NCBI GenBank assembly: GCA_905116865.2
Contig: CAJHNH020000848.1
Span: 43,501 to 107,500, forward strand
DNA from: Candidula unifasciata
Lineage: Eukaryota > Mollusca > Gastropoda > Stylommatophora > Geomitridae
DNA length: 64,000 nucleotides
Direction of reading: 5' to 3'
Shown: in pieces, positions 35,140 through 45,605 of the stretch
Layout of the letters: every line of letters begins with the position of its first letter
Position numbering within the stretch: position 1 is the stretch's first letter
The notes under the pieces: generated by a model
What the model saw: only the letters and a program-made list of their open reading frames with translations
What the model was told of the DNA's origin: nothing
Databases searched by the model: none
Translations under genes and position numbers: made by a program

Positions 35140-35312
35140 GCATGTACAGCAGGGGTGTACCAATCATCAGTAGAAGTAATCTTTCGTCGACAAATGTTTC
35201 GGCCTACGAGCTCCTAGACATTCTCAGTGAGTGGGCCCACCTGAGTTCATGAAGCTCAGGGTTGGTTTTCCCTGCTGCACGAAATTACCGGTTATGCACG
35301 AAATTACCGGAA
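35140..35312 (-). repeat. Solitary copy of the 198-bp module
   Basis: In reverse orientation it aligns over its whole length with the modules flanking the R2-like LINE: GCAGCAGGG, CCTGAG-cTTCATGAA-CTCAGG, GGGCCCAC, then GGCCGAAAC-ATTT-GTCGACGA, then CTACTGATGA and CCCTGCTGTAC. It is clearly older. A partial duplication of 'GCACGAAATTACCGG' is seen at its upstream edge. Confidence 0.8.
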
Positions 35313-35454
35313 TAAATCGAACACACAGTATTCATATATGCTGACACTGGTTTGTTTGTTTTAGTATCCAGAAGCCATGAGTTGTTGACCCTTAGGCTCG
35401 GTATTATAGAAATCACAACCTTTCGGCCTTGATTCCATGATAAATACAGTAAAT

Positions 35455-35580
35455 CTGGGAGAAATGTGGCTTTTCTGCCTACCCCCGGGAGTGAACCCAG
35501 ACCACAGTGAGTTCGTCACCCTGTCAACGCGCAATCTGGTTAAGTCAACTACGCTAGAGAGCCAGGCATGTTGATACTGG
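35455..35580 (-). mobile_element. tRNA-like SINE head fragment
   Basis: The - strand has a GGGTTCACTCCCGGGGGTAG B-box region preceded by a tRNA-like head (TCTAGCGTAGTTGACTTAAC). Confidence 0.5.
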
Positions 35581-35899
35581 TAAGTGTCATATACTTTAAC
35601 TCTAAAAAAATCTTCATAAATGAATGAAATGCTCTGTTTTAGAACAGTATTTTCTGTGGTCGTAGAACTCTTGACAAGTTTAACATGACCTCACAAACCA
35701 TATGATCCATGGACTACACCTGGTACTGCAATGTTTGCTTGACCTCGTCAAATGTGTACATGATGCAGAATACGAATGACACACAGGGTCTCCGTGGATG
35801 TAATGAAAGCAAACACCCTTCTGCAACATCTGTATTCATTCGCACTGACAGAAAACACATTTGTACAATAATCTGTAACACCTATATGTGAAACTCATG

Positions 35900-36015
35900 T
35901 AGACACCGGCTAACCCCAGAACTCCCTAATTAGTCGACATTTACGATAATCTTGTTAGAAATGCAGTTGGTCAATTCTTTTGTCCTCTCAACAAGCTGAC
36001 CCGGAACCCACACGG
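35900..36015 (+). mobile_element. Family-B repeat fragment
   Basis: Contains CCCTAATTAGTCGACATTTACGA, a GCAGTTGGTCAATTCTTTTG equivalent and CCCGGAACCCACAC, matching the distal part of the 15.87-16.19 kb copy. Confidence 0.55.
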
Positions 36016-36119
36016 GGAGCTAAAGTTATTCAAAGTTAGTCAAGTTTTAATATGATTATGGGGTTTTAGAGGTTTTCTTGCATTCGTCATTTTTTTTTGG
36101 CTTTAGTTTGTAATCCTCT

Positions 36120-36405
36120 TGCGTCAGTGGCTTAGGGGTTGCGAGTGCGACTCGTAATTCCAACGTACCACGATCGAAACCCACTGCTGGCTGCGTGGAT
36201 TGTTATCATGATATGGGACGTCGCAGATTGACCCAGCCTTAAATGGGTCCAGGATGTATGTCTTTGGAAAGTAAAGACGGCCAGCGTATTGCTGACCACA
36301 TTACCCACCTAGTGCCGATTGTAAAAATATGGGTGCTCTTCCTATATGCCCGATACGCCTTAAGGTGTGAAAAGAGATCGTTACTTTACTTTTACTTTAC
36401 GTATA
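36120..36405 (+). mobile_element. tRNA-derived SINE, family C
   Basis: A head with TCAGTGGCTTAGGGGTTGCG (A-box-like) and CGATCGAAACCC (B-box-like), a body with GGAAAGTAAAGACGGCCAGC and GCTGACCACATTACC, and a 3' end CCTATATGCCCGATACGCCT plus a TTTACTTTTACTTTAC tail. The body and tail match 54.64-54.89 kb. Confidence 0.7.
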
Positions 36406-37360
36406 GTTTGTAGTTCTAGCAGCAGCAGTCCTAGCTGACCTAACAGTAGTTAACAAAGGAATATAATCTCAAACAACAGCTTCTTCAAACTAGACGGTGC
36501 ATTTTACAATTAGAATTTTATGCCTCTTTTGTTGGCTAGCAGTCGCTTATTTGTGCGAAACATTCTTTTATCTGTTGAAGCGATTGCACACAACTTCCGA
36601 TATCTAATAATTAATACCCAGAGACACCCGCAAGCCTCACAGATCAAAGAAATGATAATGGAACACTAAAGGCCATTAAGGAAGAAGACCTTAGTGGCGA
36701 CTCTCTTCCCGTCTGCAGATTCGTCAACTTCCGCCAGACGTAACTAAAATGTCCGTGGTCATGAATGAGACCCTGCACTGCTAGAAAAGAAATCACTCGC
36801 TAGACACAAAGAACTGCCCAATATTGAGTCATTTTTTTAAACGACCTCTTTAAGAGTTGCGAAGATTGGTTCAGACATCAAAAGACATAATTTGAACGAT
36901 GCATGAGCTTGGGGAATACAATATTTGTTCATGACTTCACCCGCACGGGGAACTCTGCATGTGGTTCTGTGCGTCTCACAACTCCATGAAAGGGAGGAAT
37001 ATTTCCTTTTAACAATTATTGAACGTTTGTAGTTACTCGACCGTAAAGGGTGCCAATGAAAGATGCGGCTAAAATTGCGTGTCCACAGACAGTGTTTTAA
37101 TGTCAAGAGAAAAGTCATTGAAGATAATCAGATTAAATAAAGCAATGTCTACTTTATTTAAGGGACGTGATGTTCTATAGAAATCTAGGATTGGAATCCA
37201 GTTATATCAGGCTTGTTACGAAGCAGAGAAACAACTAAATAACAAATTATGATCATGGATTATTAAAAAAAAAAAATTGTTGCCTTTTCTTTTTGCGTTA
37301 CCCCATGACAGGAAGCTGTCACACAGTGTTGCGGTGTACATCTCAGCTGCGATATCTGCG
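36406..37360. other. No feature recognised
   Basis: Unremarkable sequence with no supported gene or repeat family. Confidence 0.5.
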
Positions 37361-37769
37361 CCTTTTTTGCCCGAGGTATTTTAATTTAGCAAATACCTAA
37401 TTAGTTGCCTTTTACGACATACTTATTACGGGTAATAAGTCCATTATTTTACACCCATACAAAAATTGTCGATCCTCTGAACCAACAAACAGATAACCTT
37501 TATGGATAATACAATTTATTTTTTAAAATATTTTTATTTCAGGCCATTAGGGGCCCAGATAAGATTCGTATATAATGCCACAGGTATGTGTAATTCTATG
37601 AAAACAGGTTTTTAATATTACATCTGAATATCTTGCTTAGTTTTTCGTTTAAATATACGACCTTTATTCTTTTTTTTTTTTTTTTTATGTTTTTTGTTTT
37701 GTTTCTTAAAAAATAGCGCTACCTATATACAGAGTCAACTCCAGTGTCCTCTTGTCTCAGAAACAAATA

Positions 37770-37985
37770 TGTTCAGCAAATCAAAATGCACGGTCGATTT
37801 GAAAGAATAGCTACAGATGTCATGGTACCAATAAAAAGGGGCAGGGTCCGACCAGTACGAAGATGGGCACAAGCAACAAGGGTAGGATAATGCATGAGAC
37901 GGGAGAGCTGGCAAAGAGACCCAAGGCGACTGTGATGAGAGCGAAGCTCTGCAAAGGACCTGCTACATGATTATGATAATCATAT
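37770..37985 (+). mobile_element. RTE-like LINE 3' end fragment
   Basis: Shares with 3.78-3.96 kb the sequences CATGGTACCA, CGAAGATGGGCACA, GCATGAGACGGGAGAGCTGG and CTGCAAAGGACCTGCTACAT plus the GAT-type tail. Confidence 0.7.
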
Positions 37986-38109
37986 TCTGTGTTGTATTGT
38001 TATAGTTACAAACTAACTGACACTCATCACCCAATGTGATTATAATTACAGCAAATCATCTGTATCTTCAGCACCATTGCAGGTCATTTTAGGCTGGATC
38101 CGTCTGGGA

Positions 38110-38225
38110 GTCAGGACAATAATAAAGTCAGCACAAATTTGTTTGTTCAAATCCCAGGACCTTTGGACCTGCAGACAAGCTTCTAGCCACTACGCTACAG
38201 CGGCTCCGTGGCATTTAATGCCTAA
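38110..38225 (-). mobile_element. tRNA-like SINE, family C head
   Basis: The - strand has a head (TGTAGCGTAGTGGCTAGAAG) and a GGGATTTGAAC B-box-like element. Confidence 0.55.
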
Positions 38226-38463
38226 CTGAGGTACACTGTTGACCAATTGAGAAAACTGTTTAGTCGCTGACCACTGTAATTCATCACCTACATACTCTGA
38301 CTTCAAGTAACCATTGGACAGGATACTCATCTGGTCCTTTGCCTTTCAACGGCAGGCATGATTAGGAGTAGCTTGATAAGCATCAAACTGTTTGGATGTG
38401 CAAAAGAATGAGACGGGGTAGGAAGGCTCCATTCTCTCACTCCGCCTCTTAATATGTATATTT

Positions 38464-38465
<2 letters not shown>

Positions 38466-38549
<84 letters not shown>
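38466..38549. repeat. (GA)n microsatellite
   Basis: About 84 bases of GA, abutting the 3' end of a reverse-oriented SINE. Confidence 0.95.
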
Positions 38550-38554
38550 TTACT

Positions 38555-38775
38555 CTTATCCTTTACAAGACGTAGCAGAACCAACTCTAGCATTTTGTTG
38601 GCTGTTGTGATTTTTCCATGCAAATTTTAAGTTCAGCAGTTTGCCATTGCTTACTGAACGGTCAGCTTCCAGTACCCCTATCGAAACCAACGCAAGACAG
38701 ACCATCCGCAGCTGGGATCGAAGTCGGCGTCCCGGCATTACGAAGCTCGTTCGCAACGCCTAAGCCACAGAAGCT
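38555..38775 (-). mobile_element. tRNA-derived SINE, family A
   Basis: The - strand has A-box TGTGGCTTAGGCG, B-box GACTTCGATCCCAGC, and the family body with GCAATGGCAAACTGCTGAAC. Its 3' end abuts a GA tract, just as the copy at 4.2 kb abuts TA. Confidence 0.8.
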
Positions 38776-39179
38776 AAGAAGGCGTAATGAGCAACGTCAA
38801 CATTGAAAATACTGGTTTTCCGTGTTGGTTCAGGGGTCCCGCTGTGGGGCCCAGTGTCTCTTTAACAAGAATGTCCTAGGAGTCGACCAACTGGGAGCAT
38901 CATTAGAAGTCCTGCCAGAGAGGCCAGGAACCAACAGTCTGATTACAAATAAGACAAGAGCCGTGAAACGGATGTGCACACAACATTCGAATTCTGGAAT
39001 ATGACAAAAGTCCTGAGGTGGGTTAACACCCAGCACTTTCCACCGAAGTCTGCAGCCAGTAAATGCTAAGTAGAAGGAAAGAAAAAGAAGAAGAAGATAA
39101 CGCTAGTGACAGTATTGATCCCCTTGATTAGCAGAAACCCGATCTCTGGACTCTGCTTTTGAGACGATACAGTACTTCC

Positions 39180-39565
39180 TTTCATCGTTCATTTTTCATT
39201 AAAGGTCATCTTTATCGCACATAGTTTTTCTGTCTCGCTGCTACAGTTTGTACACCCAAGGTAGGTAGTCTATTCAATCAAAAATTATTCTCTATAGACT
39301 GACAGCCTCACAACGTTAAGTCTCTCTCTCTCTCTATCCTATAGCATTGATGACGTCTCTCTTGTCTATAGGTCCACTCCTAATAGTCTCACTGCCAGCC
39401 AGGACGTCTGCTCTCTCATTGCCTTTCACACCAGCATACCCTGGGACAAAAATGAAGGTTATTTTGCGAAACGCTGCGTGCTGTATCAGATGGAGCCACT
39501 GTTTCCTTATATGCCCCGCTTCGACTTCTGTAGCATGCTCATTGAGTCGCTAAGCAAACATGCAT
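39180..39565 (-). mobile_element. LINE RNase H end and C-terminus
   Basis: Parallel to 28.76-29.24 kb: the - strand reads a KGNERADVLAG-like stretch and then a TIRSGPIDKRDVINAIG-like stretch. Shared landmarks include CATTGCCTTTCACACCAGCAT and GCTGTATCAGATGGAGCCAC. Confidence 0.65.
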
Positions 39566-40334
39566 TGGTGAATTCCTGAGTATTTCCTTTGATAGTGTTA
39601 ATGGGTTAGTGACTAGACCATTTTCTCATGTGTATCCACAAACACAGCTAAGTTGCAAATCTTTTTTCTGAAACTAAACGAAGAAAAAATATGATGTCTA
39701 CAAAGAATGGTGAAGAAATAGAGATTATCCCGTACTTTGAATATCTGGACTCCATAATATCAGCTATTCTTCTGCGTTCGCCCTCACAAGAAAGGTTAGT
39801 ATCTTGTGCTGTTTTTTTTTTTTTTTTACAACTAGACTGCGATATTTGCACCTTTTGACCCAGCGTATCCAATTTCGGCACACTACTAAACAGCGCATTT
39901 TCATGGTTTTCAGAAGATAGTGGGTCTCTCTCCCCCACCCCCTTTCTCCTTATATCCCCCAAAACTCCTTTTTCTTTCAACAATAGGGGCACCGAAATCC
40001 GCACAGCAAAAATATCAACCCAATTATACTCGTATTTTACAAAACAATATGTCCCTATTTTTTAAATGTTTGACTAGAGCAGGAATGATTGACAGATCTA
40101 AAAAAATATTATTGTTCACTGTACAGTTACACTTAACTATCAATGTCAGGTTCCGCCAAAACCTGGGAGCTCAGGCCATTTGATCTACCCCACCCCATTT
40201 ATTTTAGGAGGCTGCAACCACGGGATATATTTTCAAGCTCCAATAACGATGTAAAGGCGTTGTGATTTTAAGTGTGTGTTTATATATTACCTATTATTTC
40301 CTATATATTGTGATATTTATTATTCATTCAGTCC

Positions 40335-40625
40335 ACTATAATCATGTAGCAGGTTCTTTGCAGAACGTCACTCCTATCTCGGTCTGCTAGAAAGAAACAA
40401 CGCGGTCTCTCGCTAGTTTTTTAGCCTTATGCACTTTCAAACTCAGGGAATCACGTATATCCTGCACCCATCTTCGAGCTGGTCGACCCCTGCCCTTCCT
40501 TCCTGGTATCATGCCTTCTGCTGTTCCCCCCCCCCCCTTTTTTCCCCCAGGCTGGCATGGTGCTTCATATGACAAACATTTTTCGGCTTCCGAGACAAGA
40601 TGCTGTTTATTAGCCAATCTTTTTT
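40335..40625 (-). mobile_element. RTE-like LINE 3' end fragment
   Basis: The - strand reads WLINSILSRKPKNVCHMKHH, then PGRKGRGRPARRWVQDIRDS, then a VHKAKKLARD-like end. A C/T homopolymer (about 40529-40545) interrupts the frame. Same family as 3.66 kb. Confidence 0.75.
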
Positions 40626-40644
40626 TGATGTTAATGTATATGAA

Positions 40645-40815
40645 AAGTCGGCTCTGTGGCTAAGTCGATGCGAATGCTTTGTAATGCCGGGGTACCGGGT
40701 TCGATCCCAGCTGCGGGCCATGCGCCTTGCGTTGGTTTCGACAGTGGTATCAGGGAGCCGACCGTCCAGGGGGCAATGGCAAACTACTGGACGTAAATTT
40801 GCCTAGTGAAACCAC
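40645..40815 (+). mobile_element. tRNA-derived SINE, family A (best copy)
   Basis: A-box TGGCTAAGTCG at 40657-40667, B-box GGTTCGATCCC at 40698-40708, then GTTGGTTTCGACAGTGGTAT and GGCAATGGCAAACTACTGGA to 'CCTAGTGAAACCAC'. The A-to-B spacing is tRNA-like. It is presumed Pol III-transcribed and mobilised by a partner LINE. Confidence 0.85.
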
Positions 40816-41679
40816 ACTTCTCTTCTCTGTCCATGTGTTCTACTTATAATAATAATAATAATATTAAAAATAATAATAATAATAATCAAGTTCTACTTCT
40901 GTGGTTAAGCGTTGTCGATAGGAACAGTTTGCGATTCAATGCTTAATGGGCATCATTAACAAACTGACATTCCCTGTCGATGTGGAAGCTCTTTAATGGC
41001 ATCAGTCCATATACTCCTAGGGCAGCCTCTCTATTTCACTTCAGATATTTTCATGTATAGAACCTGCGTTAGTAGTTGTTCTTGCTGCATTCTGACTAAA
41101 TTACGAAACTTTTTGATATTCTGCTTCTCAATGAATTTGCTGTTGTTCCCACAGTCTGTTTGATAAAACATTTTTTCTAACTTTGTCTCAGTTGTTTAAG
41201 TAAGCTGTTCTCAAGCATTTCATTAAGCAGATGTTAATTTTACGTAGGTTAGCCTTTGATAATGTCCAAGTCCGGCACTGGTTGCACCGTGTTGGTTTGA
41301 TTATGCTGATGATAATTTTTTTTTTTTGGCGCTAATACTGTTGATAATATTATTAATAATATTTTGATAATAATTGTTATTACTGCGCAGTTAAACAAAG
41401 CTCAAACCCATTGACCTTCCCTGCTTCCTAGAAATTAAAATGGAGTCTCCCCCACCCCTCACACCCACACACACGCAAGCGCGCGCGCACACACACACAC
41501 AGTAATTGAATTGTTGTATGTGTGTCTACGCCCCTGATGTCAGTTCTAGGTTTATCAAGACTGAAACTATGCATGCGTGAGTCGTAGGACTAAGGCTATG
41601 TTTTGAAAACTCACAGTATGTCGGTTAGCTAGGGGGAGAGGGATGGGAATATCGGGTGAAGAAGAGGGAGGGGGTTTTC

Positions 41680-41860
41680 TCACAGCTGGAGATCACTTTT
41701 CGGTGAGCTCTCAGAAAAGGGCGTGTCTTTGGCGCCAGCCTTCATGCATAATTATGCGGCAAAAGTATTTTTGGTGGAACAAGGGAATTCCCTGATAATT
41801 AAAACCATGATGCTAAAAAGGGATTTAAATAGCCCGGTCTGTCGTTTTTTATTCGGTTGT
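41680..41860 (+). promoter_or_regulatory. Candidate promoter: E-box, KLF/GC box, palindromes, kappaB-like site, TATA-like box
   Basis: In about 150 bases with no visible repeat sit an E-box CAGCTG (41683-41688), a KLF-type GGGCGTGTC (41719-41727), the perfect palindrome GCATAATTATGC (41746-41757, POU/homeodomain-like), the perfect kappaB-type palindrome GGGAATTCCC (41783-41792) and a TATA-like ATTTAAATAG (41823-41832). The order and spacing look like a proximal promoter firing rightward near 41855-41865. The nearest downstream gene is INSM, whose first coding exon is 5.5 kb away. This rests on motifs only; no transcript evidence is available. Confidence 0.3.
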
Positions 41861-41939
41861 TTCTGTTTGTTTCGCTGGAGGCAAAAACACTTTTCGCTTA
41901 TTTCGTTGTTGGAGAGGTCGGCTTATGTTTTATTGCTGC

Positions 41940-42870
41940 TCCCGCTGTTGCTCCAGACTTTATGATTACCGCTTGTCTTATCGGCTTTAAGGCTACTGCA
42001 CCAAACATCCAATGTTGATAAACATTGGAGACTTGGCAATTATCTTCTGCACGGAACCTGTAACTGAAAAAAAAAACCAGAGTAGACATAAACTTGTAAA
42101 CACAAATAGAGTTCACATATATGGAACATTTGTCTCAAACTGCTTGATGCAGTAAACCTCAAAGTCGCGACGGTTTATTATGAAAACGATATAGAAAAAT
42201 ATAAACCTAACATCAGATACTAAATATATCCCAGGATGTGTTTCAACTGATAGACGACACTGCTGTTTCTGTTTCTGCTGATGATAGCCGCTTGTCTTAT
42301 CGGCTTAAGGCTTCTACAGTAAGCGTCCAAAGTTAAGGAACCGTGTGGAGACTTGGTAATAATTTTCTGAACACAAAGTGAACATACAAAAACAGTGTTT
42401 ACTTAGCTCATATCCAAAAATATCAGACATTTGCCTCAAACTATTTGATTAAATAAAACTCGCAACGATTTATTACGAAAACGATATAGAAAAATATAAA
42501 CCTAATATGAGATACTGAATATATCCCAGGATGTTTTTCTACTGCTAGACAAAACTGCTCCTGTTGTATCTGTTGATGATAACCGCTTGTCTTATCCGCT
42601 TAAAGCAATTAGAGTAAATATCCAAAGTTAGGAAACAGCATGGAGACTTGGTAGTTATTTTCTTCACAAAAATTAGAAATAAAAACACAGTGTATTCTTA
42701 GCTCTTATCCAAATAAATCAAAAATTTGTCTCAAACCGTCTGACGTAATAAGCCCCAAAGTCGCAACAATTTTTAATGAAAATGATACAGAAAAGTATAA
42801 ACTTTTCATCAGATGCTGAATATATCTAAGGATGTGTTTCAACTACTAGACGAAACTCAATAATGTTGAT
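41940..42870. repeat. About 300-bp unit in three tandem diverged copies
   Basis: Each copy contains CCGCTTGTCTTATCGGCTT (near 41969, 42288 and 42583), GGAGACTTGG, TGTCTCAAAC, CGATATAGAAAAATATAAAC and CCCAGGATGT in the same order. Divergence is about 20-25% by eye. No ORF is shared. It lies just downstream of the promoter-like cluster. Confidence 0.85.
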
Positions 42871-43319
42871 TTAATATGGTGTGACTTTTTCTTTAGCAAA
42901 TTTAATTGTTTGTTAAGAATATTCTGAACCTTTATCACATCCTCACTTATGCTAAATGTTTTTTTTTTTTTTTTTATGAAAGGCTGACTGGCTATTGTTT
43001 TATTTGTGATGCTAAATTGCTAGATGACGTTTTGACACATCTGTAACTTTAAAGAATGCCACGCGTTTTGAATGCCAATATTACATGACAAAATTCAGAT
43101 AACCAGTTGAACCTCCTACAAAGTTACCCAGTGCTGAGAGGCTAAACAATAGTCTACCGTATATCATTATATGTTAATTGCAATCTAAACAACTGGACGC
43201 TACCTAGCTATATAAATAAACTTTCTAAGTCCTACCATTTCAACGACCAACCCGTACAAGTCTAGGAGAAACATTCAGTCTAAGCTTACTCATTTATCAG
43301 ACTCGCTCCGTTCATTAAA

Positions 43320-43480
43320 TGTTGAATTCAAAATCGACATCACAGCATTTGGGACACTCCCATAAGCCCTCCGTCCCCATCTTCAGCAGCAAGCGAAGAG
43401 TTCCAGTCCCATGGTACCAGTAACTGATTGTATATCGCTCCGTGACTTCTGAACACCACTATGATAGTTTTTTCCCCGTA
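43320..43480 (-). mobile_element. LINE tail fragment (I-group-like)
   Basis: Shares GGGACACTCCCATAAGCCCT, CCCCATCTTCAGCAGCAAGC and the following GGTACCAGTAACTGATTGTA with the 3' ends at 45.17 and 54.03 kb. Confidence 0.6.
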
Positions 43481-44559
43481 AACTTCCATTTTGTACATGA
43501 CAAGGTATAGCATAACCAAAGCATATTCTAATCACATTATAGCTAAAGTATAATTTTAAATGTAAGCATTTACAACTTTTGCGAGAACAGTTTGCAATAT
43601 AAGTGTCAGACAATCACTTATAAGCGATAAGTGATTGATGACTACCATCATTCGACAGATCAACAAGTGTACTTTGTTGTATAAAGTATATGTTACAATA
43701 TTTGAATACTGTTTTCTGCTAGGTATTTTCACTTAATTTTAATTACTTTAAAAAATTGTCATTTAAAAAGAAAACATTTTCGAATTTAATGTTTACTTGA
43801 CTAATCGGGCATGAGACTCTGTCTCAGTTATATAAATTCACCCTAATGTGAATTTTAAGTTTGTACATCGAATTAAGATAAACTCGCCATGCTCTCTTTA
43901 AAAATCGCGCAGGCAAGTTTGCAGAAGCTTGCAACATTATTGTAAATCCACACACATATCTATATTTTAATCCTATTGTGCCTTAACATAAACCCTAATG
44001 TGCCTTTTTCGTTATAGCTTCAGTTGATTTTTAAAGTACGTAATTGTGTGCCTTTTCAAATCATCAGTTCTGAAGCGATGATTTTAAGAATTTAGAACAT
44101 TACATTTTTAAAATTATCTGTAATTTCTTATAAACAAGGAAGTTAATACTACGTTAAATGTTTAGTAAATTTGTGTAACTCATCAATATTTTATTATACT
44201 TTGGAATTAATAATAACTTTTCTTTAAATGTTTATATCAGCACAAGCGAGCCTTGTCACAGCCATTCCCGTTGCCTTATTCACATCTTGTGTTCACTTCT
44301 CGTGCAGTTATTTCTCTGGGTTTTCGTAATCCCTGAAGTACTTCACTAAAGTGTAACCAAGGGTCAACTGCTCAAGTGTATTACAAAACTGGACTTTTAC
44401 CAGTGTTACTAAGTCTGGACATTTTGCAGTATGTTATCTATATCATGATACCGTTTAATACAAGTTGTCATCATTCATTTTTTCAAAAAAGTGTCTTTGT
44501 TGCGCGTTAGCATTTAACGATGTTATTGTCATTCCTGTTTTAATAAACTTTTTCATGAA

Positions 44560-44875
44560 AAATATGGCACATATTATATTCCATCTTTAAAATGTTTTCT
44601 TTCTCATGTTACAGTTTAGCATATATCACTTGTTTCTACCTTTAATATGTTGTCTTTTCATGGTAACATTTAGCACAAATTATTGTATTCCGCCTTCAAA
44701 GTGTTTTCTTTTCATGTTAACATTAAGCACATATCAATGCATTCCGCCTTAAATATGTTGTCTTTTTATTTTGAAATTTAGCACACAATAATGTATTCCG
44801 CCTTCGATATGTCTTTTCATGTTGACATTAAACGCATATAATAATTATTCCGCTTTTAATATATTGACTGTTTTC
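44560..44875. repeat. 54-bp AT-rich tandem repeat, about 6 diverged units
   Basis: The landmark ATTCCGCCTT recurs at about 44688, 44742 and 44796, with TCTTTTCATGTTAACATT and TAGCACATA between. The outer units are more diverged. Confidence 0.8.
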
Positions 44876-45149
44876 TCCAGATTCCATTTATCATATCTTA
44901 AGCGTCCTTCCATTATATAATCATTCATAACCACCTTTGTGCCAAAACTCATAATATATGTCTTATATCATGTTGTCAATTTTTTAAAAAAACTCATCTG
45001 TTCTGATTTGGGTCTTGCTAGACTCATTCTATTGTCTGTCTGTAAGTAATAAAGGAATCTATTGTGGGCATATAGGGTTAGACCTATGGTACTGCCTTTA
45101 ATAGACACTTTTACATCTTGAGTGTTAAGATTTAGGAATGTTGACTGTT

Positions 45150-45300
45150 GAATCCGGAATCGACAACATAACACTCAGGACACTTCCATAAGCGCTGTGT
45201 CCCCATCTTCAGCAGCAACAGAAGAGTTCCAATTCCGATGGCACCAATAGCTGATTGTACATCTGACTCCCCTTTCCCTTGAGATTTAGAAATGCATGGC
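45150..45300 (-). mobile_element. LINE tail fragment (I-group-like)
   Basis: Same landmarks as 43.32-43.48 kb (CTCAGGACACTTCCATAAGC, CCCCATCTTCAGCAGCAACA, CCTTTCCCTTGAG). Confidence 0.6.
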
Positions 45301-45384
45301 TAGTGCCGTCGTCATCTGAAAGGACAATTTTTTACGCACTCAGGTGTATTGGGCATATAGGGTTAGACCTAAATTGTATAGACC

Positions 45385-45605
45385 TAAATTGTATAGACCG
45401 ATCGGCACTACTGGGTGATGTGGTGAGCACACGCCAGCCGTCTTTACATCCCAGGACTTTACCTGGTACCTAATTAGGACTGGGTCGACCTGAAAGCCAA
45501 GGGCATTTTTTATGAAACAAAATCTAGCACCGTCCGGATTTGAACCCACGACCTTCGGATCCGCAGGCCAACATCTAGCCGCTACAGCATCAACGCTACT
45601 GATTA
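45385..45605 (-). mobile_element. tRNA-derived SINE, family C
   Basis: The - strand has a head (GTAGCGGCTAGATGTTGGCC), GAAGGTCGTGGGTTCAAATC (B box), a TTTTTGTTTCATAAA-like spacer, then a body ending near GCTCACCACATCACCCAGTA. It is close to the 54.64 kb copy. Confidence 0.7.

Noticed and set aside
43056..43090. ATG followed by MPRVLNAN, resembling a SNAG-type start upstream of INSM
   Set aside because: The frame stops after ten codons, there is no donor site in frame, and the FLVK part of the SNAG motif is missing.
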